Below, piece by piece: positions 1 through 8,776 of a DNA stretch of 64,000 nucleotides. The DNA is from Cupriavidus agavae (lineage in GTDB: Bacteria > Pseudomonadota > Gammaproteobacteria > Burkholderiales > Burkholderiaceae), in assembly GCF_004217045.1 (NCBI RefSeq), contig NZ_SGXM01000007.1, forward strand, positions 147,534 through 211,533, read 5' to 3'. Below the pieces are notes generated by a model. The model ran no database searches. It was not told the origin of the DNA and was given only the letters and a program-made list of their open reading frames with translations. The translations under genes and the position numbers were made by a program. Each line of letters starts with the position of its first letter. The first letter of the stretch is position 1.

Positions 1-708
1 CACCAGCCGGGCGGACCCGTTGGCGTCGTTGGCGCGCATGCCCTGCACCGGCGTGCCGAAATCGGTCACGTCGAAGCGCCGGCGCAGGTCCGGCGGCAGC
101 GTCGTACCCATGAAGTCGACCACCAGGTTCTGGCCCTGCTGCTGGATGTTGATGCCGGTGTCGCGCGAGGACAGGTCCACCACCACGCGCGCCGCGTTGT
201 CGGCGCCCCGGCGGAAGTCGATGTTGCGCACCGCGGCGCGGTTCGCGGCGGCAGGCTGCAGGGCGGCCGGGGCCGGCGCGAACGTCGGCGCGGCGGCGGC
301 CACGGACTGCGCCACGTTGTCCATCAGCACCACGAACTGGGTGCCGCGCATTTCCGTCCGATAGGTCGCCGTGCGGCTCAGGTTCAGCACCACGCGGGTG
401 CGGTCTCCGATCTGCATCACGTTGGCGCTCTTGAGCAGCTTGCCGGCGTACTCATACTGCGCGCGGCCAGCCGCGAAACCGGTGTCGAAGAAGTCGATGG
501 CGATCTTCGACGGGTTCTGCGTCGTGAAATCCACCGGCTTCTGCGCCAGCGGGCTCTTGAGGTCGACCGTGAACACGGTCTGTTCGCCAACCACGTTGGC
601 GTCCACCTGCCTGAGCTGGTTGTTCTGAGCCAATGCGGCCGGAGAGGCCAGCATCAGCGCCATGGCGGAAGCGCCCGCGAGCGTCCGGACCCAACGTGCG
701 GTGATCAT
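1..708 (-). CDS. pilQ: Type IV pilus secretin PilQ, N-terminal part (cut by window edge)
   Basis: Outer-membrane secretin through which the type IV pilus fibre passes. Only the first 236 codons are in the window; the frame is open to base 1. The translation begins MITARWVRTLAGASAMALML and continues through a Sec signal peptide ending ALA (about residue 27). Two AMIN-like repeats follow (about 30-130 and 155-235) that would bind peptidoglycan. The C-terminal secretin ring lies outside the window. The ATG overlaps the pilP stop codon (ATGA), indicating translational coupling, and gene order pilM-N-O-P-Q is the canonical one. Family assignment rests on the AMIN-type sequence and the operon position. 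Confidence 0.93.
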   Translation of the reverse strand, partial: MITARWVRTLAGASAMALMLASPAALAQNNQLRQVDANVVGEQTVFTVDLKSPLAQKPVDFTTQNPSKIAIDFFDTGFAAGRAQYEYAGKLLKSANVMQIGDRTRVVLNLSRTATYRTEMRGTQFVVLMDNVAQSVAAAAPTFAPAPAALQPAAANRAAVRNIDFRRGADNAARVVVDLSSRDTGINIQQQGQNLVVDFMGTTLPPDLRRRFDVTDFGTPVQGMRANDANGSARLV

Positions 709-1247
709 GCGGATGCCTCCAGCTTCAGGCTGGTCATTTTCTCTTTCCAATCTGAGACCCCTTCCCGAACCAATTCGCGCAACACGATCTCCTGATCGCT
801 GATGCGGACCACCCGGCCATAGCTCTGGCCGAGATACTGACCCACCTTGACGTGGTGGATCTTGTTATCTACGCGTACGACACCGTAGGTCTCGCCGTTC
901 TTCTTCAGCATCCCGAGCATCTTGAAGTTCTCCAGCGGATAGTCTTCAAGCGGCTCGTGTCGCCGTCCGGCCTCCGGCGACTCGGACATCGTCTTGTTCA
1001 GTTCGCCGATCTTGGTCTGGGCGAACGGTTCGGGCGCGCTGACCCCGGCGTACTCGCGCGGCGTGTACGGTTTCACGTCGGGCAGGGGCTGGGGCGGCGG
1101 CGCCTTGGCGGCGCGCGTCTGGTCCATCCACAGCCGCAGGCCGTCGTCCTCGCTCGCGCCACAGCCAGCCAGGGCGATCACCGCGAGCGCGGCGGCCGCC
1201 ACCGTGTGCAGTGCCACCGGGGGGCGTCGGTTCAGGAGGCGGCTCAC
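705..1247 (-). CDS. pilP: Type IV pilus inner-membrane lipoprotein PilP
   Basis: Periplasmic lipoprotein that links the PilN/PilO inner-membrane complex to the PilQ secretin. The 180-residue product has a hydrophobic signal with lipobox LAGC (cysteine at residue 29), a proline-rich linker (about 45-75), then the compact beta domain typical of PilP (about 100-175, containing KNGETYGVVRVDNKIHHVKV). Length is normal for the family (about 175 residues). It overlaps pilO by 4 bp and pilQ by 4 bp, so the genes are very likely one mRNA. No odd residues seen. Confidence 0.95.
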   Translation of the reverse strand: MSRLLNRRPPVALHTVAAAALAVIALAGCGASEDDGLRLWMDQTRAAKAPPPQPLPDVKPYTPREYAGVSAPEPFAQTKIGELNKTMSESPEAGRRHEPLEDYPLENFKMLGMLKKNGETYGVVRVDNKIHHVKVGQYLGQSYGRVVRISDQEIVLRELVREGVSDWKEKMTSLKLEASA

Positions 1248-1915
1248 TTGGCACCTCCCTTCTTCCTGGCCGCCGCCTCGACGGCTGCCTTGCGCTGCGC
1301 CGCCTGCTCGTCCGGGTCCAGCGCGCGGTATGCCATCGCCACCGCTTCCATCGACAGCGTGCCGTCCTTGGCCACCGTCATGTTCAGGTTACGCATCGAC
1401 ACGATCCGCGACAGGGCCGCCACATCCGCATTGAACAGCGCGACTTCGTGGTAGCGGCCGGTGACCTTCAGGTTGACCGGAATCTCGGCAAAATACGGCT
1501 TGACCAGCGCCGGCTGCGGCTTGAACAGCTCGAACTGCAGCCCGCGTGCCACGCCCGCATGGTTGACGTCGGCCAGCAGCGCATCCATTTCGGTGCTGTT
1601 CGGCAACTGGCGCTCGGCCAGCGCCACACGCTTCTCGACTTCGGCCTTCTGCAGGCGCAACGCGTCCAGATTGGCCACCTGGGCTACCTTGGTGCGGAAC
1701 TGCGTCTTCAGGCTCTCGTGCTCGGCGTGCCGGCGGTCGAGCTCGGCGCTCTTGTCGCTCCAGTAGAACTGCCAGCCGAGCAGCAGCACGATCGCCGCCG
1801 CCAGTACCGAGAACAGCACGCGCGGCGCGGTCGGCCACGTTTCGGGCTCGTTCAGGTTCAGGCCGCGGAACTGCGCGGTCAGATCCTGCAGGGAAATATC
1901 GGAATTGAGCGCCAT
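1244..1915 (-). CDS. pilO: Type IV pilus inner-membrane protein PilO
   Basis: Bitopic inner-membrane protein that dimerises with PilN and positions the pilus machine. Start chosen at the ATG giving MALNSDISLQDLTAQFRGLN, 2 bp after the pilN stop; the frame is open further upstream but that part overlaps pilN. The 223-residue product has one transmembrane helix at about 31-50 (VLFSVLAAAIVLLLGWQFYW), then a coiled coil (about 55-105, rich in A/E/K/R/L heptads) and a ferredoxin-like periplasmic domain (about 115-200). The C-terminal tail is Ala/Lys rich. It is translationally coupled to pilP. Confidence 0.95.
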   Translation of the reverse strand: MALNSDISLQDLTAQFRGLNLNEPETWPTAPRVLFSVLAAAIVLLLGWQFYWSDKSAELDRRHAEHESLKTQFRTKVAQVANLDALRLQKAEVEKRVALAERQLPNSTEMDALLADVNHAGVARGLQFELFKPQPALVKPYFAEIPVNLKVTGRYHEVALFNADVAALSRIVSMRNLNMTVAKDGTLSMEAVAMAYRALDPDEQAAQRKAAVEAAARKKGGAK

Positions 1916-1917
1916 GG

Positions 1918-2559
1918 TCAGACCTTCCCCTTCGCCGGCCGGGCGGCGGCGCCCGAGGCGCCGCCCTTCTTGTCGGCGGGCTCTTCGGGGCGGTAGGCAA
2001 AGCGCATCGAGAAGTCGAACAGCCGGCGTTGCTCCTTGAGGTTGTTCGTCATGACGATGGCCTTCGACTCCACCAGCTCGGCGCGGGCAAGCCACTGCAC
2101 CTGGTCGATGTTGCGCAGCAGTTCCGAGACGCGTTCGTTGGACTGCGCCACGCCGGACATGACAAAGCTGTCACCCGTCTGTCTGAGGCTGGTCAGATAG
2201 ACGCCTTCGGGCACCTGGCGCACCAGCTCTTCGAGCAGTTGCACCGGCAGGTTGCGCTGGGCCTGCAGGCTTTCGATCGCGCGCTGGCGGTCCAGCAGCG
2301 CCTCGATATCCTTCTTGAGCGTGTTGACCTCGCGGATCTGCCCGTCCATGCGGGCGTTCTCCATGCTCAGCGTCTGGTTCAGGCGGCTGACATCGTCGAT
2401 CTGCGAATCAATATAGAAACCGCCGGCCAGCACCACGAGCGCACCCGCGCCCGCTGCCCCGCCCAGCATCGTGTAGACCTTCTTCCGCCGGGCTGCCTTG
2501 CGCGCCTCGTGATACGGCAGCAGGTTGACCGACGGAATGGTATTCGTCGTCGTGGACAT
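1918..2559 (-). CDS. pilN: Type IV pilus inner-membrane protein PilN
   Basis: Bitopic membrane partner of PilM and PilO. The short cytoplasmic N-terminus carries the PilM-binding motif (here SVNLLPYHEARKAARRKK, about residues 10-27). It is followed by a transmembrane helix (about 30-48) and a coiled coil plus ferredoxin-like periplasmic domain. The 213-residue product ends in an Ala/Lys/Gly tail. It lies 18 bp after pilM and 2 bp before pilO, so it belongs to the pilMNOPQ operon. Confident from the NLLPY motif and the operon position. Confidence 0.95.
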   Translation of the reverse strand: MSTTTNTIPSVNLLPYHEARKAARRKKVYTMLGGAAGAGALVVLAGGFYIDSQIDDVSRLNQTLSMENARMDGQIREVNTLKKDIEALLDRQRAIESLQAQRNLPVQLLEELVRQVPEGVYLTSLRQTGDSFVMSGVAQSNERVSELLRNIDQVQWLARAELVESKAIVMTNNLKEQRRLFDFSMRFAYRPEEPADKKGGASGAAARPAKGKV

Positions 2560-2577
2560 GCGTGTCCCCCCGGTGGG

Positions 2578-3663
2578 TTATTGCAGTCCGCGCAGCGCCA
2601 GTCCCGCACTGACGATGTACGCAGGCAGGTCACGCTGGAGATAGCGTTCGTTGACCTTGCCTGCGGTCATCATGTTGGCGAAGGGATTGGCCAGCGTGGT
2701 CGTGATCTGCGTCTGCTGCTGGATCGCCGCCTGGACGCCCAGCAGCGAGGCATGCCCGCCGGACAGCAGGATCTCGTCGACCCGGCCCAGGCTGGAACTG
2801 GCGATGAAGTTGCCGATGGCACCCTGCACCTCCATGGCCAGCGCTTCGAGCGACGGCTTGAGCAGTTGCGCGCGCCACGCCTCGGGCAGCGTGTTCTTGC
2901 GCTTCTTGATCTCGGCCTTGAGCGCGTCGAGCGTGAACATGCGCGCGGCGCTCTGCGTGAGCTGGTCGCCGTAGCTGTTCAGCGGCTGCTCGTACAGCTC
3001 CTTCCACCCCTGGTAGAAGATCGCCTTGGAGCGGCTACCGCCCAGATGCACCACCGCCACGACCGGCAAGTCCTTGCCGTCCGCCTCGGCCACGCCAAGC
3101 GGCACGCCGAGCATCTGCACGACCGAGCGCTGCACGGCGTACTCCTCGACATCCATGACCTGGGGCTTGAGCCCGGCCATTTCCGCCGCCGTGACACGCT
3201 CCTGCACGCGATCGCTGTTGGCGGCCGTGACGCGTACGCCAATGCCGCCTTCCGTCTCGCTGGGACCAATCACCGCGAAGTCGAAATTCACCGCCTGGGA
3301 TGGCGGATAGAGGCGGTGCGCCTCGGATTCGACCTGCGAATAGAGTTCGTCTTCGGACAGGTTGTCCGGCAGACTGACCGTCTGGGATTCCGTCAGCATG
3401 GACGGCACGCCAAGGACCACGTCCTTGGTGCGGATGCCGGCCTTGCCGAGCGCGCGCTTGAGCGCGATACCGACGGCCTCGATGTTGACCACGTTGCCAT
3501 CGGCAACGGCGTTGCGGTCCAGCAGTTCGCTGGCGCATTTCTCCAGCCTGAAGTCGTTCTTTCCTGCCCCGACGGACAGTTCAACGACCTTGACGCTGGA
3601 CGACCCAATATCTACGCCGACCGTAGTCCGGCGTAGAAGACCCGACAAGATGCCCCGTCGCAA
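2578..3663 (-). CDS. pilM: Type IV pilus assembly actin-like ATPase PilM
   Basis: Cytoplasmic actin-fold protein (FtsA-like) that binds the PilN N-terminal peptide. The phosphate-1 motif reads TVGVDIGSSSVKVVELS near the N-terminus and the late nucleotide-binding segment reads DEILLSGGHASLLGVQ. The start is not certain. I chose the TTG at 3663 because AGGGGG precedes it by 6 bases and it gives 361 residues, near the family norm (about 355). A second TTG at 3648 is nearly as good. A GTG at 3768 would add a 35-residue basic extension not usual in PilM. It is the first gene of pilMNOPQ and diverges from mrcA. Confidence 0.93.
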   Translation of the reverse strand: MRRGILSGLLRRTTVGVDIGSSSVKVVELSVGAGKNDFRLEKCASELLDRNAVADGNVVNIEAVGIALKRALGKAGIRTKDVVLGVPSMLTESQTVSLPDNLSEDELYSQVESEAHRLYPPSQAVNFDFAVIGPSETEGGIGVRVTAANSDRVQERVTAAEMAGLKPQVMDVEEYAVQRSVVQMLGVPLGVAEADGKDLPVVAVVHLGGSRSKAIFYQGWKELYEQPLNSYGDQLTQSAARMFTLDALKAEIKKRKNTLPEAWRAQLLKPSLEALAMEVQGAIGNFIASSSLGRVDEILLSGGHASLLGVQAAIQQQTQITTTLANPFANMMTAGKVNERYLQRDLPAYIVSAGLALRGLQ

Positions 3664-4113
3664 GGTTGACCCCCTGACATTTGAACTCGCCCACGGCTTG
3701 TTTGCTCTAATGGTGCGAGCCAGTTTCTTGGATGAAACGTTTGCTCTTTTATGTTCGTGGATTCTCACTCAAACCTTGGGCGCTGGCAATGTGCCGGTTT
3801 GACCACGCATTCTTTTTCGGAAGGTCACTACGAATCCGTTGCCAAAATCTGACGGTCGGAAACATCGCCGTCGCGGTGCATCATGGACCGGCCCTGCAAC
3901 GCCCCGATGGCGCCCCCGCCACCCCGCTTTCTTCCGCCCCCGGAGACCCCCGCCGCTGACCCGCGCCCCGCCTGCGATCTGCATGGTGTGACAGGCAGGC
4001 ATCAACGGCATTACATCTTGTAACAGCGCAGTAGCGCCTTCCGCGCCACCGGGGCGGCGGCGCGGCGGAGCGCCGACGATATAATCCGGGCACTCTTGTC
4101 AGGTAAACCCTCT
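3664..4113. promoter_or_regulatory. Divergent pilM / mrcA control region
   Basis: A 450-bp gap between two divergent operons. The clearest element is TATAAT at 4080-4085, 28 bp before the mrcA ATG; no good -35 hexamer lies 16-18 bp upstream. A short inverted repeat TTACA-tct-TGTAA occurs at 4011-4023. No convincing sigma-70 or sigma-54 promoter for pilM could be fixed. No additional gene is seen. Confidence 0.4.
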
Positions 4114-6492
4114 ATGGCCACAGCACAACAGAAGCCGTCCCTCCCCGTCCGCCGTCCGATCTGGATGCGCATCATGTTCTGGGTGCTCGGACTGCTTGTC
4201 GCCGGCATGGTGGCGGTAGGGCTGCTGGTTGGCTACGCGCTGGTCGTGGCGGCCCCGAACCTGCCGTCGCTCGACACCATCACCGATTACCGTCCCAAGA
4301 TCCCGCTGCGGATCTACACCGCCGACAACGTGCTGATTGGCGAATTCGGCGAGGAGCGCCGCAACTTCGTGCCGATCAGCGAGATTCCGGACGTCATGAA
4401 GAAGGCCGTGCTCGCCATCGAGGACGACCGCTTCTACGAGCACGGCGGCGTGGACTTCGTCGGCGTGCTGCGCGCCGGGCTGGCCAACCTGCGCGGCGGG
4501 CTGTCGCAGGGCGCCTCGACCATCACGATGCAGGTGGCGCGCAACTTCTTCCTGTCCAGCGAGAAGACCTACACGCGCAAGATCTACGAGATGCTGCTGG
4601 CGTACAAGATCGAGGCCAACCTGAGCAAGGACCAGATCCTCGAGCTGTACATGAACCAGATCTACCTGGGCCAGCGCGCCTACGGTTTTGCCAGCGCGGC
4701 GCGCGTGTATTTCGGCAAGTCGATCCGCGACGTGACGCCAGCCGAGGCCGCGATGCTGGCCGGGCTGCCCAAGGCGCCGTCGGCCTACAACCCGGTGGTG
4801 AACCCGCGCCGCGCCAAGGTGCGCCAGGAGTACATCCTGCAGCGCATGCGCGACCTCGGCTACATCACGCCCGAGCAGTACGACACGGCCGTGCGCGAGG
4901 AACTGAAGGTACGCAGCGAGGGCAACGAGTTCTCGACCCACGCCGAGTACGTGGCCGAGATCGTGCGCCAGCTGATGTACGCGCAGTACCGTGAGGAAAC
5001 CTACACGCGCGGCCTGACCGTGCACACCACGCTGAACAAGACCGACCAGGACGCCGCCTACGAGGCCGTGCGCAGCGGCATCATGACCTACGAGCGCAAG
5101 CACGGTTATCGCGGCCCGGAGGCGTTCATCGACCTGCCGTCCGATGCCGCCGAGCGCGAGCAGGCCATCGACGACGCCCTCGTCGAGCACCCCGGCAGCG
5201 ACGACCTGCGCTCGGCCGTGGTGACCAGCGTCAGCCCCAAGCAGGTCAAGGCGACGCTGCTGTCCGGCGAGGTGGCGACGATCGAGGGCACGGCGCTGCG
5301 CTTCATCTCGCCGTCGCTGTCGGCCAACGCCCAGCCCAAGGTCAAGATCCGCCCCGGCGCGATCATCCGCGTGACGCAGGACGAAAAGACCAACGCGTGG
5401 TCGGTGACCCAGCTGCCCGAGGTGGCCGCCGCGTTCATCTCGCTCGACCCCGAGGACGGCGCCATCCGTTCGATGGTGGGCGGCTTCGACTACAACCGGA
5501 ACAAGTTCAACCACGTCACGCAGGCGTGGCGCCAGCCCGGTTCGAGCTTCAAGCCGTTCATCTACACGGCGGCCCTGGAGAAAGGCTTCTCGCCGGCCAC
5601 GGTGATCAACGACGCCCCGCTCACGATTGGCCCGGACACCGGCGGCCAGGTCTGGGAGCCGAAGAACTACGACGGCAAGTTCGAAGGTCCGATGACGATG
5701 CGCCGCGCGCTGGCCAAGTCGAAGAACCTGGTCTCGGTGCGCATCCTGCGCGCCATCGGCACGCAGTACGCGCAGGACTACATCACGCGCTTCGGGTTCG
5801 AGGCCGACAAGCACCCGGCCTACCTGCCGATGGCGCTGGGCTCGGGCAGTGTCACGCCGCTGCAGATGGCCGGCGCGTATTCGGTCTTCGCCAACGGCGG
5901 CTACCGCGTCAATCCGTACCTGATCCAGCGCGTGGAGGATTCGCGCGGGAAGGTGATTTCCGAGACCCATGCCCAGAAGGCTGGCGGCGACGCGGTGCGC
6001 GTGCTCGACGCGCGGACCGCCTTCATCGCCGACAGCATGCTGCGCGAAGTGGTGCGCAGCGGCACGGCCAACCCGGCCAAGCAGCGCCTGGGCCGCAACG
6101 ACATGGCCGGCAAGACCGGTACCACCAACGATGCGGTCGACGCCTGGTTCGCCGGCTACACGCCGAAGCTCGTGGCCATCGCCTGGATGGGCTACGACCA
6201 GCCCAAGAGCCTGGGCGTGCGCGAGACCGGCGGCGGGCTGGCCCTGCCGATCTGGGTTGGCTACATGAGCAAGGCGCTCAAGGGCGTGCCCGAGAGCCCG
6301 GAACGCCAGGCGCCGGAAGGGGTGGTCATGGCGGGCGGAGACTGGACGCTGGAGGAGAACGCGGCCGGTGCCGGCGTGGCCTCGGTGGGCCTGGGCGATC
6401 CGTGGCCGGGCAAGCCGGAGGAAAGCTCGCGTCCCATTCAGGACACCGAGCAGGAGAAGAAGAAGATCCTGGAGATGTTCGGCGGGGCGTGA
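4114..6492 (+). CDS. mrcA: Penicillin-binding protein 1A (bifunctional murein synthase)
   Basis: Class A PBP that polymerises lipid II (glycosyltransferase) and cross-links peptides (transpeptidase) at the outer face of the inner membrane. The 792-residue product has an N-terminal membrane anchor (about 20-45) and GT51 motif EDDRFYEHGG with catalytic Glu103. It then has an OB-like insert (about 300-430) and the transpeptidase motifs SSFK (nucleophile Ser477, Lys480), SKN, and KTGT at 667-670. The ATG at 4114 is preceded by AGGT; an upstream TTG in frame at 4096 is less likely. Divergence from pilM is the usual arrangement in betaproteobacteria. An intrinsic terminator follows. Confidence 0.96.
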   Translation: MATAQQKPSLPVRRPIWMRIMFWVLGLLVAGMVAVGLLVGYALVVAAPNLPSLDTITDYRPKIPLRIYTADNVLIGEFGEERRNFVPISEIPDVMKKAVLAIEDDRFYEHGGVDFVGVLRAGLANLRGGLSQGASTITMQVARNFFLSSEKTYTRKIYEMLLAYKIEANLSKDQILELYMNQIYLGQRAYGFASAARVYFGKSIRDVTPAEAAMLAGLPKAPSAYNPVVNPRRAKVRQEYILQRMRDLGYITPEQYDTAVREELKVRSEGNEFSTHAEYVAEIVRQLMYAQYREETYTRGLTVHTTLNKTDQDAAYEAVRSGIMTYERKHGYRGPEAFIDLPSDAAEREQAIDDALVEHPGSDDLRSAVVTSVSPKQVKATLLSGEVATIEGTALRFISPSLSANAQPKVKIRPGAIIRVTQDEKTNAWSVTQLPEVAAAFISLDPEDGAIRSMVGGFDYNRNKFNHVTQAWRQPGSSFKPFIYTAALEKGFSPATVINDAPLTIGPDTGGQVWEPKNYDGKFEGPMTMRRALAKSKNLVSVRILRAIGTQYAQDYITRFGFEADKHPAYLPMALGSGSVTPLQMAGAYSVFANGGYRVNPYLIQRVEDSRGKVISETHAQKAGGDAVRVLDARTAFIADSMLREVVRSGTANPAKQRLGRNDMAGKTGTTNDAVDAWFAGYTPKLVAIAWMGYDQPKSLGVRETGGGLALPIWVGYMSKALKGVPESPERQAPEGVVMAGGDWTLEENAAGAGVASVGLGDPWPGKPEESSRPIQDTEQEKKKILEMFGGA

Positions 6493-6510
6493 TGCGCGCT
6501 TGCGGACAAG

Positions 6511-6539
6511 AAAAAACCGGCCTGCGCGGCCGGTTTTTT
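6511..6539. terminator. Bidirectional intrinsic terminator between mrcA and cyaY
   Basis: GC stem CCGGCC/GGCCGG with a short loop, flanked by six A on the left and six T on the right. It can therefore end both the plus-strand mrcA transcript and the minus-strand cyaY transcript, which converge here. Confidence 0.9.
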
Positions 6540-6559
6540 CGTTCTGGCGGTGCCTCGGC

Positions 6560-6895
6560 TTACTTCAGCGTCAGCGTGGCGCCGGCCTGCTGGCTCATGT
6601 AGCCGGACAGCGCCGCGTACAGCTCGGCGCCGCTGCGGGTATCGAGCCACTTGCTGCCGTCGTGGCGGAAATGGAACCCGCCGGCCTTGGCCGCCACCCA
6701 CAGTTCCTGCATCGGTGCCTGGCTGTTGACGATGATCTTGGAGCCGTCTTCGAATTCGAGCTCCATCACATTGCCCGTACGGTTGATCTCGACATCGGCA
6801 TCGGCGGCGTCGGCGGCGGACTCGATATCGGCTTCGAGCTTGTCCAGCGCGGCCACGGCCAGCGCCAGGAACTCCGTTTCATTGAGGGGGGGCAT
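6560..6895 (-). CDS. cyaY: Frataxin-like iron-binding protein CyaY
   Basis: Bacterial frataxin, which binds iron and modulates IscS-dependent Fe-S cluster assembly in the cytoplasm. Start at the ATG giving MPPLNETEFLALAVAALDKL; the frame is open far upstream but that is antisense to lysA. The 111-residue product shows the acidic first helix (LDKLEADIESAADAADADVE) used for iron contact. Frataxin sheet motifs GNVMELEFEDGSKIIVN and QAPMQELWVAAKAGGFHF follow. Length matches the family (105-110). It diverges from lptM-lysA and converges with mrcA. Confidence 0.95.
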   Translation of the reverse strand: MPPLNETEFLALAVAALDKLEADIESAADAADADVEINRTGNVMELEFEDGSKIIVNSQAPMQELWVAAKAGGFHFRHDGSKWLDTRSGAELYAALSGYMSQQAGATLTLK

Positions 6896-7027
6896 GCTAC
6901 ACTCCAGGACCGCCGGCCGCCCGTTTCCAACAGGCAATTTGGCTGGCATCAATTGATGGAAATCAGGGAAGCCTCGCGCCTCCCCCAGCCATCCGAAAGC
7001 CCCATCCAGACCATGAAGGACTTCCCG

Positions 7028-7285
7028 ATGCTGCGTCGTGGTGCGATTGTATCGGCGTTTGCCGCCGTTCTCGCGATGACCCTTGCCGGCTGCGGCATTC
7101 GCGGCCCGCTGTACATGCCCCGCGTGCCGGGCGAGCCCACGCCGCCGACGGTGCCGGACCCGGGCCTGGGACAGCCGGGCGCCGTGGTGCCGGCCCGCCC
7201 GATGGGCGAACCCGCCACCTCCGTGCCCCTTCCCGCGCCGGCTGCCAGCCCCGCCACCGGTGCCTCCGCCCCTTCTGCACGTTGA
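7028..7285 (+). CDS. lptM: Small outer-membrane lipoprotein LptM (YifL-like)
   Basis: Short lipoprotein of the LptM/YifL family, known in E. coli to help mature the LptD/LptE LPS translocon. The 85-residue product has a signal peptide with lipobox LAGC followed by GIRGPLYMP, which matches the conserved CGxKGPLY-type start of this family. A Pro/Ala-rich low-complexity tail makes up the rest. The start at 7028 has AAGGA seven bases upstream; an ATG at 7013 would add five residues. It sits directly before lysA, as in many proteobacteria, 15 bp from the lysA ATG. Confidence 0.88.
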   Translation: MLRRGAIVSAFAAVLAMTLAGCGIRGPLYMPRVPGEPTPPTVPDPGLGQPGAVVPARPMGEPATSVPLPAPAASPATGASAPSAR

Positions 7286-7300
7286 GTGCCCGCCATCACC

Positions 7301-8563
7301 ATGACTGACTTCTTCCATCGCCGCGCCGACGGCGCCCTGGCCGCCGAACAGGTGCCGCTGGCCCGCATCGCCGCCGATTTCGGCACGCCGACCTACGTCT
7401 ATTCGCGCGCCGCCCTGACCACGGCCTACAACGCCTACGCCGCCGCCTGCAAGGGCCGCAACGCGCACGTCCAGTACGCGGTCAAGGCCAACTCGAACCT
7501 GGCGGTGCTGCAGGTTTTCGCCCGGCTCGGCGCCGGCTTCGACATCGTCTCGGGCGGCGAACTGCTGCGCGTGATCGCCGCCGGCGGCGACCCCCGCAAG
7601 GTGGTGTTCTCCGGCGTGGCCAAGAGCGAGGCCGACATGGCGCTGGCGCTGGAGCACGACGTGCGCGGCTTCAACGTCGAATCGATTCCCGAACTGGACC
7701 GGCTGAACGCCGTGGCGGGCCGGCTGGGCAAGCGTGCGCGCGTGTCGCTGCGCATCAACCCGGACGTCGACGCCAAGACGCACCCGTATATCTCCACCGG
7801 CCTCAAGGGCAACAAGTTCGGCGTGGCCTTCGACGATGTGCTGCCGACCTACCGCACCGCCGCCGCGCTGCCGCATCTTGAAGTGGTGGGCATCGACTGC
7901 CACATCGGATCGCAGATCACCGAAGTGGCGCCCTACCTCGAAGCGCTGGACAAGGTGCTCGACGTGGTGGAAGCGCTTGAAGCCGAAGGCATCAAGCTCG
8001 AACACATCGATGTCGGAGGTGGACTTGGGATCACTTACGCCGACGAGACGCCGCCCGACATCACCGGCTTCGCCACCACGCTGATCGACCGCGTGGCCGC
8101 TCGCGGCCATGGCCATCGTGAAGTGCTGTTCGAGCCGGGCCGCTCGCTGGTCGGCAACGCCGGGGTGCTGCTGACGCAGGTGGAATTCCTGAAGCCGGGT
8201 GCGGCAAAGAACTTCTGCATCGTCGATGCCGCCATGAACGATCTGGCGCGCCCGGCGATGTACGAGGCGTTCCATCGTATCGAGCCGGTCGTGCCGCGCG
8301 AGGACGCCGCGCATACCTACGACGTGGTGGGGCCGGTCTGCGAATCGGGTGACTGGCTGGGCCGCGACCGCGCGCTGGCGGTACAGCCGGGGGACCTGCT
8401 GGCCGTGATGTCGGCCGGCGCCTACGGCTTCGTCATGAGCTCGAACTACAACACGCGCGGCCGCGCCGCCGAGGTCATGGTCGATGGCGACACGGTACAC
8501 CTCGTGCGCGAGCGCGAACTGCCGGCTGAGCTGTTCAACAAGGAACGGCTGCTGAAAGACTGA
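7301..8563 (+). CDS. lysA: Diaminopimelate decarboxylase
   Basis: PLP enzyme that converts meso-diaminopimelate to L-lysine, the last step of lysine synthesis. The 420-residue product is a fold-type III decarboxylase. PLP lysine is Lys62 in YAVKANSNLAVL, the glycine-rich phosphate loop reads DVGGGLG, and the substrate motif CESGDWLGRDR starts at Cys347. The ATG at 7301 is chosen over an in-frame GTG at 7286 that abuts the lptM stop. It is co-transcribed with lptM and followed by a strong terminator. Confidence 0.97.
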   Translation: MTDFFHRRADGALAAEQVPLARIAADFGTPTYVYSRAALTTAYNAYAAACKGRNAHVQYAVKANSNLAVLQVFARLGAGFDIVSGGELLRVIAAGGDPRKVVFSGVAKSEADMALALEHDVRGFNVESIPELDRLNAVAGRLGKRARVSLRINPDVDAKTHPYISTGLKGNKFGVAFDDVLPTYRTAAALPHLEVVGIDCHIGSQITEVAPYLEALDKVLDVVEALEAEGIKLEHIDVGGGLGITYADETPPDITGFATTLIDRVAARGHGHREVLFEPGRSLVGNAGVLLTQVEFLKPGAAKNFCIVDAAMNDLARPAMYEAFHRIEPVVPREDAAHTYDVVGPVCESGDWLGRDRALAVQPGDLLAVMSAGAYGFVMSSNYNTRGRAAEVMVDGDTVHLVRERELPAELFNKERLLKD

Positions 8564-8601
8564 CACGCGACGACAGAATCTGAGCGCTCAAACTCATGGA
8601 A

Positions 8602-8637
8602 AGGCGATGCTGCGGGAACCGCGCATCGCCTTTTTTT
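8602..8637 (+). terminator. Intrinsic terminator after lysA
   Basis: Long stem AGGCGATGC...GCATCGCCT with an inner GCGG/CCGC extension, then seven T. Confidence 0.92.
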
Positions 8638-8776
8638 ATTGCTGCAACGACATTGCCGGGATCTCGCACAATTAATTTAAGAAAAGTGCCATGGCGAACG
8701 GTCATCGCGCTATCCACAATAGTGTCACGAGTGCCTCATTTTCAGCGCACTTCAGACATGCCATCAGGAGTACACC

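Noticed and set aside
3664..3768. N-terminal extension of PilM to the GTG at 3768
   Set aside because: The added 35 residues are basic and not typical of PilM, and AGGGGG is well placed before the TTG at 3663. Left as an alternative only.
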